Part shown: positions 38,304-48,202 of the stretch, piece by piece
Numbering within the stretch: position 1 is the stretch's first letter
How the letters are laid out: each line of letters begins with the position of its first letter
Source of the DNA: DASXZH01 sp963829965
Lineage (GTDB): Bacteria > Armatimonadota > Fimbriimonadia > Fimbriimonadales > Fimbriimonadaceae
Assembly: GCA_963829965.1 (NCBI GenBank)
Contig: CAWHLK010000058.1
Location: forward strand, 62,001 to 126,000
DNA length: 64,000 bases
Direction of reading: 5' to 3'
Notes under the pieces: generated by a model
Seen by the model: only the letters and a program-made list of their open reading frames with translations
Told to the model about the DNA's origin: nothing
The model's database searches: none
Translations under genes and position numbers: made by a program

Positions 38304-38475
38304 CCAAGCGCTGTGGTTTGGCGTTTGGGGCGGGCAACCCGAACCCGAAATTGCCGCCTTGTCACATGGCGCCTGTCCAAAATTCAGTTCGACATCCTCC
38401 CAGATCCGACTCTCTTTGCTGAGTCTTACCCGGTTCTAACTGCTTTCTAAATCTTTGGGCTCTACCTTTATTCCC

Positions 38476-38622
38476 ATGCGCCTAAACGACGATCTGACAA
38501 GCAAGATAGCCATTTGGGCCAAGGGCTGGCTGTTTTTGATTCTGGGGGTCGGGGCTGGCTTCTTTCTTGGCATTCTCGTTCCGAAATCGAAACAGATGCT
38601 AGATCATCACGCCCACCGGTAG
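38476..38622 (+). CDS. 48-residue single-helix membrane peptide
   Basis: ATG at 38476, stop TAG at 38620-38622. The sequence begins MRLNDDLTSKIAIWAKG and then has one clear membrane helix, WLFLILGVGAGFFLGILVP, followed by the basic stop-transfer KSKQ and a histidine-rich end. The helix has a G-x(3)-G-like pattern. Short membrane peptides like this are often missed. Coding is supported only by the organised helix and charge pattern. It is convergent with 38659-39213. Confidence 0.45.
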   Translation: MRLNDDLTSKIAIWAKGWLFLILGVGAGFFLGILVPKSKQMLDHHAHR

Positions 38623-38658
38623 GCTTCGTTTCATCAAAACGAAAGCACCGCCTGGGCT

Positions 38659-39213
38659 TTAGCGGTCCTGATCCTGGGGACTTAATGTCGGAGCAGGTTT
38701 TACCGGCTTTGCCTTCGCGTAGCCAGGGCCATACAGTGCGCGTAACTTTCGCTTGGACAAGGTGACATAGGTGAGTTCGATCTCATAGTTGTCCGCGCCA
38801 AAGATGCCGCTGTCGTCCAGTTCCGCAACCGTTTCAAAACCGTTGCTTGGTACGGGAAGCTGCGCGATTGCGGCCGACTCGCGGGCATGGATGATCTTGA
38901 AATCCACCAGCGCTGCGTTACCCAACGATTTCGGCAGGCCATTGAAGGAGCTGGAAACCGCCCCGTTGCCGGTTCCATGCGGCCAAGTAGGATACCAGGC
39001 CATTTCCCTGCTCTGCTTTCCCCAACTGACGGTTACCCGGGTTGGATCGTGGTGGCCTTCCTGCACACCCGGGATTGCGTATGACTCGTGCACCCAGTGC
39101 AGGCTCTTTCCGGAGAGGACCAAGAGGTCCCGCCCATCTTCCCAAGCTCGAACATCGACCTTGAACATTGCGCCCCGGTAAGCCACACCCGCTAATAAAG
39201 CCAAACCGATCAT
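38659..39213 (-). CDS. Hypothetical protein with N-terminal membrane anchor
   Basis: 184 residues. A short hydrophobic N-terminus (MIGLALLAGVAYRGAMF) could be a signal or anchor. The rest is a beta-rich domain (VDVRAWEDGRDLLVLSGKSL, DNYEIELTYVTLSKRKLRAL) with a P/K-rich C-terminal tail (GYAKAKPVKPAPTLSPQDQD). I do not recognise a family. Confidence 0.55.
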   Translation of the reverse strand: MIGLALLAGVAYRGAMFKVDVRAWEDGRDLLVLSGKSLHWVHESYAIPGVQEGHHDPTRVTVSWGKQSREMAWYPTWPHGTGNGAVSSSFNGLPKSLGNAALVDFKIIHARESAAIAQLPVPSNGFETVAELDDSGIFGADNYEIELTYVTLSKRKLRALYGPGYAKAKPVKPAPTLSPQDQDR

Positions 39214-39426
39214 CGTGAAGTCATCACCCTTAGGAACTGACGTTCAACGAAGGGATTAATTTCGGCTACTGCGCGTGCATCGCAATCGGTTTGCATCTAA
39301 AAACGGTTGCTGTGATATCTGGACATGGCGAGCAAACCTGGTAACCGCTCTGCTGCTTCTGCTTCTCAGCCCTCGCAACACCGTGAGCAATTCGCATTCT
39401 AAGGAAATCTGCGTTAAGATAGAAAA

Positions 39427-41159
39427 ATGAGGGGGAAGTTCTATATTGCAGTTGCTTTGCTGATGTTCTGCCTCTGCAGATTCGCAGCCGCTCAGCCAGT
39501 AGAGGTTGCCTGGGAGCTGCAGAACAACGCGGGCGGAAAGGGCGAGTTCGTCCAAACCGATGAGCAGGGCTACACCTATGTTGTTCAGAGCAACGCCAAC
39601 TCAATATCGAGCTTGAACGTCTACGACGTATTTGGCGATCTCGTCAGGACAACGCCCCTTGGCTATATACCCGTTGGATTGCTTGTGGATTATTTCGCCG
39701 GCACGGCATTCGTTTCGGATGGCACAAGCATCCACGCCTACTACTGGGACGGCTTCGTTTGGACAGAGTCCGGTACAGGCGCGTTGCTCAACTACGGTTG
39801 CGATGCAGGCGGGCGGGTGGTTATAGCTTTTGCCGACTCGGCTGATGGCGTCACCAATATTGTTACTTACCCGGATGGGTTCAATATCGGCGGCAAGTGG
39901 TCAGTGTCATACTTGGCAACCGCAGCTCAAGTTGATTCCGAAGGGAACGTGTTGCTCGTGCAGCACACCGGCACGCCGCAGAACGGCAACGAAATCGTCA
40001 CCCTCTACTCCGAATCGGGCAGCCAACTTTGGACTCGATCCTATGCTGAGACTCTCCTAGAAGGTCAGTATTTCGCAGGCTTTGTGGAGGACAGCTTTTT
40101 CGATGGCTACCTCCTTATCAATGGGTTTCACCACCCGTCCACGACAGACTTCCATGTCGAAGCAATCGACCCGACCAATGGAGCTTCGGACTTATGGGAA
40201 TCTTCGACTGCCACCGGAAACATAAAACTCGGCGCAACGGATGATCTCAACGTTTACTGCGAACTAACCACCGGACAACTGGTAGCGCTGGAAACGTCAG
40301 TAAACAACCAGGTGGGCGGAACCGTTGCCTGGACGATTAACCAACCTGCAGATCAACTGACTTCAGCTGGTGGGTCTGGGGCGATTATCGGAGTCTATAG
40401 CGCGACCGCAAACGCCTTCGAAGTCCTGAACTATGCGTTTGGCTCGGGCCAGTTGGCCTCCAGTCAAACGGTGCCTGCTGCCTCCGCGAGCGACGAGGGC
40501 TCCTTGGTTGGAGGCGGAGTCTACACTACCTATGTTGGGGCTACTGGAGGGACAAACTCTGAGGAAGTTGTAGCCAAACTGATCTACCAACCCGCATTTA
40601 AGCAAAGTCATTTTGCCGAGCTCAGTTGTGGGCGGCAGCTCGATCCCGGCCGATTTCACAGTTACCGCACTGCTTAACGATGGTGTGGATGTGAGCGTGA
40701 ACTTTGAATTTCCCCAAGATCGCGAGCCCACCCTCATTGGTTCAGCTCTTTAACCTGAGTACGGTTATAAGCATTCCAACGGTGGCCGTCGATGCCGACA
40801 CTGTGGTTTCATTCACGTCTACGGAGGAGGGTTCAGACGTGCGGCGCTTTAGCACGACAACGGTCGCCACGGCGAAGCCAGCTTCGATCAAGCCTGCCGC
40901 TACCTCGGTGGTATCTGGGAAGACAACGACGGCGACCATCACTCTGACAGGTCCGGCGGGCCCTTCCGGAAAAACAGTCACTCTGAGTTCGAATGATCCA
41001 TCTGCTTTGAGCTTGCCGGCAACCGTCTCGATCGGCGCCGGGAATTCCAGTGCGGTCGTTACCCTCACCGCCCATGCGGTCGCCAAGAGCACGGTGGTGA
41101 CTCTTACCGCCAAGATCGGAACCAACGATGCGTTTGGCTCTATCACGGTCACGCCATAA
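39427..41159 (+). CDS. Secreted propeller-like protein with Ig-like C-terminus, tandem copy 1 (two frameshifts)
   Basis: Compared with its neighbour at 41167, the gene reads as one ~576-residue protein after removing one C in the CCC at 40591-40593 and one C in the CCCC at 40712-40715. N-terminus: signal peptide (FYIAVALLMFCLCRFAAAQ), then VEVAWELQNNAGGKGEFVQT. The next ~380 residues resemble beta-propeller blades (each with a DxxGN or DALGDT-type turn). The C-terminus is an Ig-like domain ASIKPAATSVVSGKTTTATI ... FGSITVTP that also occurs in the giant protein at 22.4-26.3 kb. As called, the propeller part ends at 40677 and the Ig part restarts at 40704. The two genes are 7 bp apart and cotranscribed. 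Confidence 0.7.
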
Positions 41160-41166
41160 GGAAATG

Positions 41167-42912
41167 ATGAAATCTATGAAAAGCTGGATATCATTGGCTG
41201 CCGCTCTTATGCTTTTGGGCATGTGCAGTTTGGCCGCAGGGCAGGCCGAAGAGGTTTCCTGGGAGCTCCTTCAGAACGCGGGGAACCAAGGAAAGTTTGT
41301 TCAGTCCGATGCTCTTGGGGACACTTACGCAATCGAATATACATCGGGTTCGAAGGCAATCTTGACCATCTATGATCCACTGGGCGACCTTATCAACTCG
41401 ATACCGCTGAGCTTTACGCCGACGGGTTTGTCGGTCGACTTCTATAGCGGTACGGCCTTCGTTTCACTGGCTTCCGGAGTTGTTTCCTACTACTGGAACG
41501 GAGCTCAAAGCGACGAATCGTTCGGAGGTACGGTTCTGGCTTTCAGCGACGATAATGCCGGAAAGGCGGTAATCGTTGTTTCCGACTCTTCCAACGGGGT
41601 TACCAGAATCGAGGATGACCCCTATCCCGATAATGGGACCTCCGGGTTTACCTTGCCCTACGCAGCATCAAAAGCGGTCGTCGATTCCGAGGGAGATATT
41701 CTCGTCGTGCAGTCCATCGAAAAGAACCTGGGCAACTTCACGGAAAACGTGACCTTCTACACCGAATACGGCCAAGAACTTTGGACTCGCAGCTACAACC
41801 ATAACGAGGAGACGGGCACATACTTCGCGAACTTCATCGAAGATCCGGACGGCATTGGTTACCTCATCACCAACGGAAACGGGATTGAGGTGGGTTCCAT
41901 CGCTTATCAAGTTGAGGCCATCGATCCCAACAATGGCGCTTCAGATCAATGGATGTATTCGAGCACAACTGGCAATGTGCAGTTAGCTACGGCAGATGGC
42001 GGAAATGTCTACTTGGCGTTAAATACTGGTCAGCTTGAAGCCCTCTACACGACAAGCAGCGGCCTCACACCGGGAACGGTGAACTGGACGATCAATCAGA
42101 AGGCAGATCAACTTACTTTCAACATGTACGGGCCGCTTGTTGGGCTCTACAGTTCTTCTGCAAACGCCTTCGAAGTGCTGAACTACTCGAGCATGAACGG
42201 CGCCTGGCTCTCGGGCCAAGCGATTCCAACGGCGTCCGCCGGCGACGAAGGCCAGCTTATTTGTGGAGGCGGGGCTGACGCGACCTACATTGGCACTACC
42301 GGCGGCACGAGTTCGAAAGCGGTGATCGCCAAATTGATTTATGGCTACCATTTAAGCAAGGTCGTCTTACCCACTTCCGTCGTTGGAGGCACCTCGATTT
42401 CGGCAGATTTTGTGTTGACGGAGACGCCCGGGGCTTCCGTTGGAGTGACCAACTCTTCTAACTTCCCGAGCATCGTCGAACCACCTGCGCTGGTCAAGCT
42501 CGCAAGTGTAAGTACGCCCATCAGCTTTACGACCTTCCCTGTGAATGCGGACACGGTGGTATCGATCACTTCGACCGAGAGCCTCTTTGGCGTGAGGCGT
42601 TTCAGCACGATTGCGGTTCAAACAGCGAAGCTTGCGTCCATTAAGCCAACGGCAACGTCGGTGGCGTCCGGCAAAACCACTACCGCAACGATTACCTTGA
42701 ACGGCGCGGCCGGCTCAGCAGGCAAGACGATCTTGTTGAGTTCGAATGATCCTAGCGCATTGACGTTGCCGGCATCGGTTTCTATCGGGCGAGGAAAGAC
42801 CACGGCGATCGTTACCCTCACCGCTCATACGGTGGCTAAGAACACGGTGGTTACGCTTACCGCGAAGCTGGGAACCCAAGACGTGTTCGGATCGCTAACG
42901 GTGACTCCCTAG
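41167..42912 (+). CDS. Secreted propeller-like protein with Ig-like C-terminus, tandem copy 2
   Basis: About 581 residues, intact. Signal peptide (SWISLAAALMLLGMCSLAAG) and the same architecture as copy 1: an opening EEVSWELLQNAGNQGKFVQS, a propeller-like body with VIAKLIYGYHLSKVVLPTSV, then the Ig-like domain ASIKPTATSVASGKTTTATI, ending FGSLTVTP. No anchor or sorting tail is seen after the Ig domain. I chose the ATG at 41167 (AAGGA lies 4 bases before it). Other in-frame ATGs at 41164 and 41176 are possible. The pair arose by local duplication. The role is unknown, and an exported binding or structural protein is likely. Confidence 0.72.
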   Translation: MKSMKSWISLAAALMLLGMCSLAAGQAEEVSWELLQNAGNQGKFVQSDALGDTYAIEYTSGSKAILTIYDPLGDLINSIPLSFTPTGLSVDFYSGTAFVSLASGVVSYYWNGAQSDESFGGTVLAFSDDNAGKAVIVVSDSSNGVTRIEDDPYPDNGTSGFTLPYAASKAVVDSEGDILVVQSIEKNLGNFTENVTFYTEYGQELWTRSYNHNEETGTYFANFIEDPDGIGYLITNGNGIEVGSIAYQVEAIDPNNGASDQWMYSSTTGNVQLATADGGNVYLALNTGQLEALYTTSSGLTPGTVNWTINQKADQLTFNMYGPLVGLYSSSANAFEVLNYSSMNGAWLSGQAIPTASAGDEGQLICGGGADATYIGTTGGTSSKAVIAKLIYGYHLSKVVLPTSVVGGTSISADFVLTETPGASVGVTNSSNFPSIVEPPALVKLASVSTPISFTTFPVNADTVVSITSTESLFGVRRFSTIAVQTAKLASIKPTATSVASGKTTTATITLNGAAGSAGKTILLSSNDPSALTLPASVSIGRGKTTAIVTLTAHTVAKNTVVTLTAKLGTQDVFGSLTVTP

Positions 42913-42971
42913 CGCTAACGCAGGTGCCAGCTGGGACGAACCTGACAAGTAAAAAGCGGCCACAATACTGC

Positions 42972-43650
42972 ATGAAAAGATTTCTTGTTTGGATTGCGAT
43001 CGCGGGAGTGGCGGCCGTTTCCTTTGCCTGGGCCCGGCTGTCCTCCAACCTCTATATCAACGGCAATCTCGCCTCCAGCGGCGTGATCATGCATGACGGC
43101 TCGGAATACGTTCCCGTTCGAGACGTGGCTTCAGCGCTGAAGCTTACGATCACGAAGACCTCGCGCGGGATCGAGCTTGCCGATGCCGGCGGCGCGAACC
43201 AGGTTTCGGGCATTACCGGAAAAGTTGGCGACGTGCTTTGGAACGGCTATATACGCTTCCAGATCGTGAAGGTGATTCGGACCAAGAGCTACACGCGCCA
43301 GTTCACGGGAGACGACAAAGTGATTACCCCTGATCAGGGGCACGATCTTTTCGTGGCCGTCTGCAAGGTTTCCAATGGGCTGAAGAACAGCGTAACCGTG
43401 ATGTACCCGGGCAGCGATACGGCGCTGACGGATGATCAAGGACAGTCTTACAGTCCATTTTTAGGAATGAGTGCGGATATCGCGAAGCAGGGGCGTCGAT
43501 CTGCTCCCCGGCGCTTCCTTCGGCTCCGCCCTGATTTTTGAGATCCCGTCTGCCACGGTGGTTGGGGATATGGTTTACCAGGCCAGCCTCGCCGGATCGA
43601 ACACGAACGGCGTGGAGAAGAAGAAGTTTCGGGTTTCGGTCAAAGAATAA
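42972..43650 (+). CDS. Exported protein, copper-amine-oxidase-N-like plus DUF4352-like (frameshifted)
   Basis: About 225 residues from the ATG at 42972, after removing one G from the GGGG at 43490-43493. Signal peptide (RFLVWIAIAGVAAVSFAWA). Then comes the short domain typical of copper amine oxidase N-terminal-like proteins: LYINGNLASSGVIMHDGSEY then VPVRDVASALKL. A second part (DLFVAVCKVSNGLKNSVTVM, LTDDQGQSYSPF, IFEIPSATVVG) looks like an Ig-fold DUF4352/TRF2-like domain. Such proteins are extracellular and usually of unknown function. Restored C-terminus: GVEKKKFRVSVKE at 43650. It lies 60 bp after the tandem pair, and the SseB-like gene follows. Confidence 0.7.
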
Positions 43651-43700
43651 ACAGTGGTGGCCAGCCATGTGAATTTTATTGGCTGATATACTTTTGCGTT

Positions 43701-44466
43701 ATGACGATGCCGGCGCCATTGGACCTCATCGATGCGTGGCGAAGTAAACGGGTGTCCGGCACCGCGCTCATGCGGGGGCTCGTGTCCTATCCCGATTGGC
43801 TGGTAATGCTTTCCGAAGCTGCGGTGGCCGAAACACTGCATCCAATTCTGCGACGCGGTTTCAGTACAACGTGGGCCCGGATGGGAAAAAGAGGCTGCCT
43901 GTTTTTTCGAGCCACGAGAGCTTGAAGGCGTACACAGCCGACTCTCAGGCAGATCAGTATTATCTACAGACGAAGGGAACGTGGGTTTTCCAGCTGCCGT
44001 TTGAGGAAATTGACGAAGTGTGGATCGATCCCGCTCAGCCGGAAGCGATCTTTTATGGAAAAGAGCATTTCGAGAGGTTCCGCGAATTGGCGGCCGCGAT
44101 CGAGATCGAGGAAGATCTCACCCAACTACGCGAAGGCAACTCCAGCGACGGCGCGTGCGAGCGCGTCCGGGATTACCCGGCATACAGGGTCGTCGTGAAC
44201 TTGGTCGATAACCGATTGGTAATGGCGCCCGATCAAGCGGGGAGGGCTCTCGCCGCGGTGTTCACGGCCGAGGATGCCTGCGACGCGTTCCTGGAGGAAG
44301 CCTCTGCTAGGGCGCCTCTCAGCTGCAGCCGCTGATTTATAGCGGCCAGAACCTGTTTGAGATACTCAGCAAGATGGACCTCACCGGCATGGTGTTCAAC
44401 TGCTCCGGCCCGACTTCGCCGGTAGCTTTTGCGGCTGCTTTCTCGCAAGTCATTTTGGAGTCGTGA
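43701..44466 (+). CDS. SseB-domain protein (two frameshifts)
   Basis: About 255 residues in three frames, each change equivalent to one lost base (near 43820-43850 and 44305-44320). Recognisable SseB/YrhD-type segments: FQYNVGPDGKKRLPVFSSHE, WVFQLPFEEIDEVWIDP, AVFTAEDACDAFLEEAS, PLIYSGQNLFEIL, and the close GMVFNCSGPTSPVAFAAAF. SseB-domain proteins are cytosolic and of uncertain role, and they are not restricted to type III secretion. It is the last gene before the degenerate attachment-like repeat at 44478, 12 bp downstream. This marks the edge of the accessory region. Confidence 0.65.
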
Positions 44467-44477
44467 GACGTAAGCCC

Positions 44478-44536
44478 TGGTGCCCAGGGCGGGAGTCAAA
44501 CCCGCGCGGCCTTGCGGCCAACGGATCTTAAGTCCG
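44478..44536 (-). repeat. Degenerate tRNA-Leu 3'-half (displaced att copy A)
   Basis: 59 bp that match the 3' half of tRNA-Leu from the anticodon stem to the CCA, as at 47556 and 59842. Relative to copy B there are 4 differences. One breaks the invariant GTTCRA of the T loop (it reads GTTTGAC), and one changes TTTTAAG to TCTTAAG next to the anticodon. The 5' half is not a tRNA half. Decay suggests an older displacement event than copy B. Confidence 0.7.
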
Positions 44537-44986
44537 AGTAGAGCCACTCCACATGTCGATTTCTTAAGGCATAAGCCGAAAAGAGCGCGGGAACATGACC
44601 GCCTCGGCCGTTCAATAGTCGATATCCCTCTTCATCGCCTGAACATGTCACCCAAGGGGCTTTACCGACGACTCGTACGTTATCTCCAACGCTCGCGGAT
44701 AAGAATCATCCGCACTATGGGTTGACTGGGTCGCTTCCTTTCGACTCGACTTCATGTGGTGGCTGTGCCTGAATCCCACAGGGATCAAAGGCAATTCGGG
44801 TTGTAGGACGCTTTCACCCAACCGTCCAGAATCATCGCCTCGAGCGTTGCGGTCATCTGTGAAGTCCACAACCGACTTGAAGTCCGGATCTTCCTTATGA
44901 TTGTCGCGGATAAGTTGCCACAGGCTTAAGATGCCGCAAGCTCGGAATCCCTCTTAAGCACCTCGCACCAGAAGAAGAAGGCGTTT
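44537..44986. other. No intact gene; possible degenerate coding remnant on minus strand
   Basis: 450 bp between copy A and the halogenase. A minus-strand frame (about 44648-44950, open through 44869) contains LSLWQLIRDNHKEDPDFKSV then VDFTD, which loosely resembles STAS-like proteins, but there is no credible start. I call no gene. Confidence 0.3.
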
Positions 44987-46423
44987 TCAGAGGCAGAAGT
45001 TTGTTTCCGCGCAGTAGGCAGGGCGCCTTCGCACCCGGCCCTCAACGTATACGGCGCGGTCGTAAGGAATGGCGCCCTTCCGTATCCAGCTCGAACACGT
45101 TGTTCTGGCTAAGCGGATTGGAAGGTGTGTCGCCATAGAGAAACTCGGCGAAGTCGCGAATACCCGCGATCTCGATGCCTCCATTACCGATGTAGAGATC
45201 CTCGTCGATGAATCCGCCCTGCGCGAGCCACTTCCAAGCCTGGTCGGGCGACATGTCTAGGCCATTGTCCTGAGCTATCTGCCGAGTGAAGTCTTTGAGA
45301 TCGGAAAACTGTTCATTCGCTGTGTACCAATAGTCTGCAAAACGAATGTGGTTGCGGATGCGCTTGTCAAGTCGGCGCGAGTAAGACTCTTTAATCCACG
45401 CCGGATCAAATTCTCCTCGGTCGATCTCGAGAATTGAAAAGGCGACTTCTCGAGCGGCGGTGTGCGTGATTGTCATTCCGGCGGCCAAGACCGGATCGGC
45501 AAAGCCGGAACTCTCTCCGGAAAGAAACCAATTCTCACCGCATTGCCGCCCAGCGACGAAGGACCAATCCTTGGTACCTTGAAACTTGCCTTCGCTGGTC
45601 GCCCCGACCAGGAGCTCAGCGATCCGCTTTTCTTCTATGAGCGCCTTAGCGTAAATCTCTTCTGGTTTTAGGCCCGAGCTCTTGAAGTGCTCAGCCGGTA
45701 TCACGAGTCCCACGCTAGTCCGAGTCGTGCTTATGGGAATAAACCAAAGCCAACCGTAACCCACGCTCATGACTTGAACACGCGTGCCGGATTTTGCGAT
45801 CGTCTCCGCCCAGGTGGCATTCTGCCAGTAGTCCCAGAAGGCGACGTTTTGCAGATTAGTGGGATACTCAACCGGCACATCCATCGCGCGTCGGAGCGTG
45901 CCGATGTGGCCCGTAGCATCGACGTACCATCGAGCCGTAATTTGGGCGCCGTCCTTGAGCTCTAAAGCCGTGACCCGGTCTCCGTCTCGATGAACTTTGA
46001 GGACGGCTTTCTCCTCGTACACTTCCGCGCCGAGTTCCTCGGCGTGTCGCAACAGAATGTCGTCGTATACCGCCCGCTCCACTTGCATAGCCGTGGACCG
46101 GCGGTGGCCTTCGAACTTAGCTGGGCGCGGTTCCTCTTTGAACTCCTGATTCAGAAAGTTAAAGAACCAAAGATCCTCGGAAATTCCCCAGCGGAACTAG
46201 CGCCGATTTTAATCGGAAAGTTGGCAGCCTCCACCTTGTCCCAGCACCCCATTTCATGCAGGATTTGGGAGACGGCCGGAAGCTGGCTTTCGCCGACGTG
46301 CTCGCGTGGGAATTTTTCACGCTCGAAAACGCCCACTGTGATATCTCCGCCGTACTTTTTGAGAAATGCGGCGGTTGTGGAGCCTGCTGGCCCACCACCG
46401 ATGATCGCAACGTCAAAATGCAT
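44987..46423 (-). CDS. Flavin-dependent halogenase-like FAD oxidoreductase (two frameshifts)
   Basis: About 478 residues after correcting a lost base near 46185-46195 and an extra base near 45065-45085. FAD-binding GxGxxG as FDVAIIGGGPAGSTTAAFLK, the loop EREKFPREHVGESQLPAVSQ, then ARWYVDATGHIGTLRRAMDV. The halogenase hallmark W-x-W-x-I-P is present as GYGWLWFIPIS. The FAD-contacting segment GENWFLSGESSGFADPVLAAG follows. It lies with tryptophan-halogenase-type and geranylgeranyl-reductase-type proteins. The lysine that carries the chloramine in true halogenases cannot be fixed without alignment, so halogenation is likely but unproved. No flavin reductase is adjacent. It lies in the decayed tract between att copies A and B. 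Restored ends: MHFDVAIIGG at 46423 and CAETNFCL at 44987. Confidence 0.72.
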
Positions 46424-46691
46424 GTATCGTTTACGCAGTATGAATACAGATGTAATTTTAGTTCAATTCGCAGCTGCTTAATTCAGGAGCCCATTATTCG
46501 GATTTTGGGTAGCAGGTAACGGTAACTCTCAAAGTAACGCCGTAGCTACGGCTCAACGGCTAAGGTTGAAGTCTCGTGACCCCAAAGCAACGCTCCATGC
46601 ACCAGGTGGGAGGCAGGACTTGAAGAGACGCTACCGGCATTGCTGAAGCTGGAAGCCCGGCCACCCTTTGAGATAGCGGGAGCTGGCCTGA

Positions 46692-47330
46692 CTAGCTGGG
46701 CTTTAAATCGAAGAAGCCTGATTTGGCCAGGGACTCGGCTTTGTCGAGTTGTTTAGGGTCCGTGACCGGAAGGATTGGCTTCCATGCGCCTGCTGCGCCG
46801 AAATAAATGAACTCCTTGGAGAGTTCGAACTTTCTGCTGGAATAGCTCATCCCAGCACTCTTCAGCATCGCCAACGTATCGAACGGTGGGGTTTGTCCGG
46901 CGGAGACGGCGAGGAAATCCAGCTTTGCCGCGTCGAACTGGTAGCGAGGGCCCTTAGGTTCGTATTTCATGGCTTGCGCTAAGGCGTCCGTTTGATTCTT
47001 GGCTTGTGCCGCTTCGGTCCTGCACTCGGCGATGTAGGCCACGATCGCCGATCTCTGATCGGCCGGTGAGAGCTTCGAAAGGTCTGTGAGCTTCTCGTTT
47101 ATTATCTGGACCTCGGTATTAAGCAGGACGTCCCTGGCGAAGCGTTTCGTGTCCATCCGGAGGGCCCAGAGTTGGCCCGGCGAGATCATTTCCTCCAGGC
47201 TGTGGTTTTCGGGCTTTATGCCTGAAAACGCCTGCTCTTGGTGAGAATGCAGGAAGTATCTCACGGCAAATCCCGCAACAACCATGATTGCTAGGAAGAA
47301 TAGGCACCCGCAACAGCCTCGTCGGTTCAC
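46692..47330 (-). CDS. Hypothetical membrane-anchored protein
   Basis: 212 residues. N-terminus MNRRGCCGCLFFLAIMVVAG is a signal/anchor with three cysteines, followed by FAVRYFLHSHQEQAFSG. The remaining helical domain (EEMISPGQLWALRMDTKRFA, IINEKLTDLSKLSPADQRSA) has no motif I know. It ends FGAAGAWKPILPVTDPKQLD. It lies between the halogenase and attachment copy B on the minus strand. The 268-bp gap before the halogenase holds nothing obvious. Confidence 0.6.
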   Translation of the reverse strand: MNRRGCCGCLFFLAIMVVAGFAVRYFLHSHQEQAFSGIKPENHSLEEMISPGQLWALRMDTKRFARDVLLNTEVQIINEKLTDLSKLSPADQRSAIVAYIAECRTEAAQAKNQTDALAQAMKYEPKGPRYQFDAAKLDFLAVSAGQTPPFDTLAMLKSAGMSYSSRKFELSKEFIYFGAAGAWKPILPVTDPKQLDKAESLAKSGFFDLKPS

Positions 47331-47466
47331 GAATCATTATAGTGCTACATGCGAGGGGATTCTCGAGGCGTCTGGGCAGCCCATGCCCCGGCCACGGCTA
47401 CAACAACGCCCCCTTCGCTAATGAAGGACTCGGCGAACACAATGGATCGAGACCTAAACGAGTTCG

Positions 47467-47477
47467 TTGACGACTAC
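47467..47477 (-). promoter_or_regulatory. 11-bp motif GTAGTCGTCAA (inverted), outside attL
   Basis: The reverse complement TTGACGACTAC lies 79 bp before att copy B, at nearly the same distance from the tRNA-like end as the two copies next to attR (69-91 bp). It may be an arm-type integrase site left by the older element. Confidence 0.45.
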
Positions 47478-47555
47478 TCGGGTGGATTCCGCCTGTTTTA
47501 GGAAGGCTCTTTCATGCCAGTGGCATATTAGACGGCCGACTTGAACCTGGAACCT

Positions 47556-47614
<59 letters not shown>

Positions 47615-47715
47615 AATAGGCCCATTCCATAGCCCATGATAGCCCGCCATACCGAACCTAGCCGGTCAGGTCAGCGCCGCGTTTTCTCCATACCACGCCA
47701 TACCCCCGCGCGTCG

Positions 47716-47726
47716 GTAGTCGTCAA
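47716..47726 (+). promoter_or_regulatory. 11-bp motif GTAGTCGTCAA inside attL end
   Basis: Identical to the two copies at 59751 and 59763 next to attR, in the same orientation, ~100 bp inside the element. Such short repeats flanking both att cores behave like arm-type binding sites of tyrosine integrases. The rest of 47615-47930 is AT-rich and holds a possible promoter (TATACAAT near 47857) for the small gene at 47931. Confidence 0.5.
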
Positions 47727-47930
47727 ACAAGCCGTCACCAAATCGTGCGAAAAACGGGCGGCTGCTCTTATTAGGCAACGCATTAAATTTTCAAAAGCAA
47801 AAACTGAAAATGCGGAAAAATCGTCCACAATCGCCGTAGCAATTTATGCGTTTCGTGTATACAATAAGTCTGCCGCTAAACGAGAAGTGCCATCGTCCTC
47901 TATTCATTGACTGTTTCTTCATGGAGGATT

Positions 47931-48128
47931 ATGGGACAGCCTGAAACGCAACGGAGTACTGAACCACGAATGCCAACCACCGCCTCAAGCCCCAAAGACC
48001 TGATACTGGACCACTTGAAGTCCGGCGAGATTGACCCCGAGGAGTTATTAGCTTTTCTGAGAAGCAACGGAATAGGCGAAGACGAGGCTAAGCAGGTCAT
48101 CATCGGTATGCTCGGTTCCGGCGAATAA
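47931..48128 (+). CDS. Small acidic protein of unknown function
   Basis: 65 residues from the ATG at 47931 (GGAGG at 47923-47927 is close, 3 bases away). After a polar leader the core is PKDLILDHLKSGEIDPEELL then AFLRSNGIGEDEAKQ and ends IGMLGSGE, a compact helical domain with the acidic pattern of small three-helix proteins. It lies 74 bp upstream of the dNTPase gene and may be its partner. Several in-frame starts are possible. Confidence 0.5.
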   Translation: MGQPETQRSTEPRMPTTASSPKDLILDHLKSGEIDPEELLAFLRSNGIGEDEAKQVIIGMLGSGE

Positions 48129-48202
48129 CACTTTGCTTCGGGACCGCAAATTGAAGCTCGCATCTTAAAACTAAGATAACATAGACGGGTGGACCGTCAC
48201 CC

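Noticed and set aside
43701..44466. Type III secretion locus
   Set aside because: An SseB domain alone is not evidence of secretion; no other T3SS genes are present.
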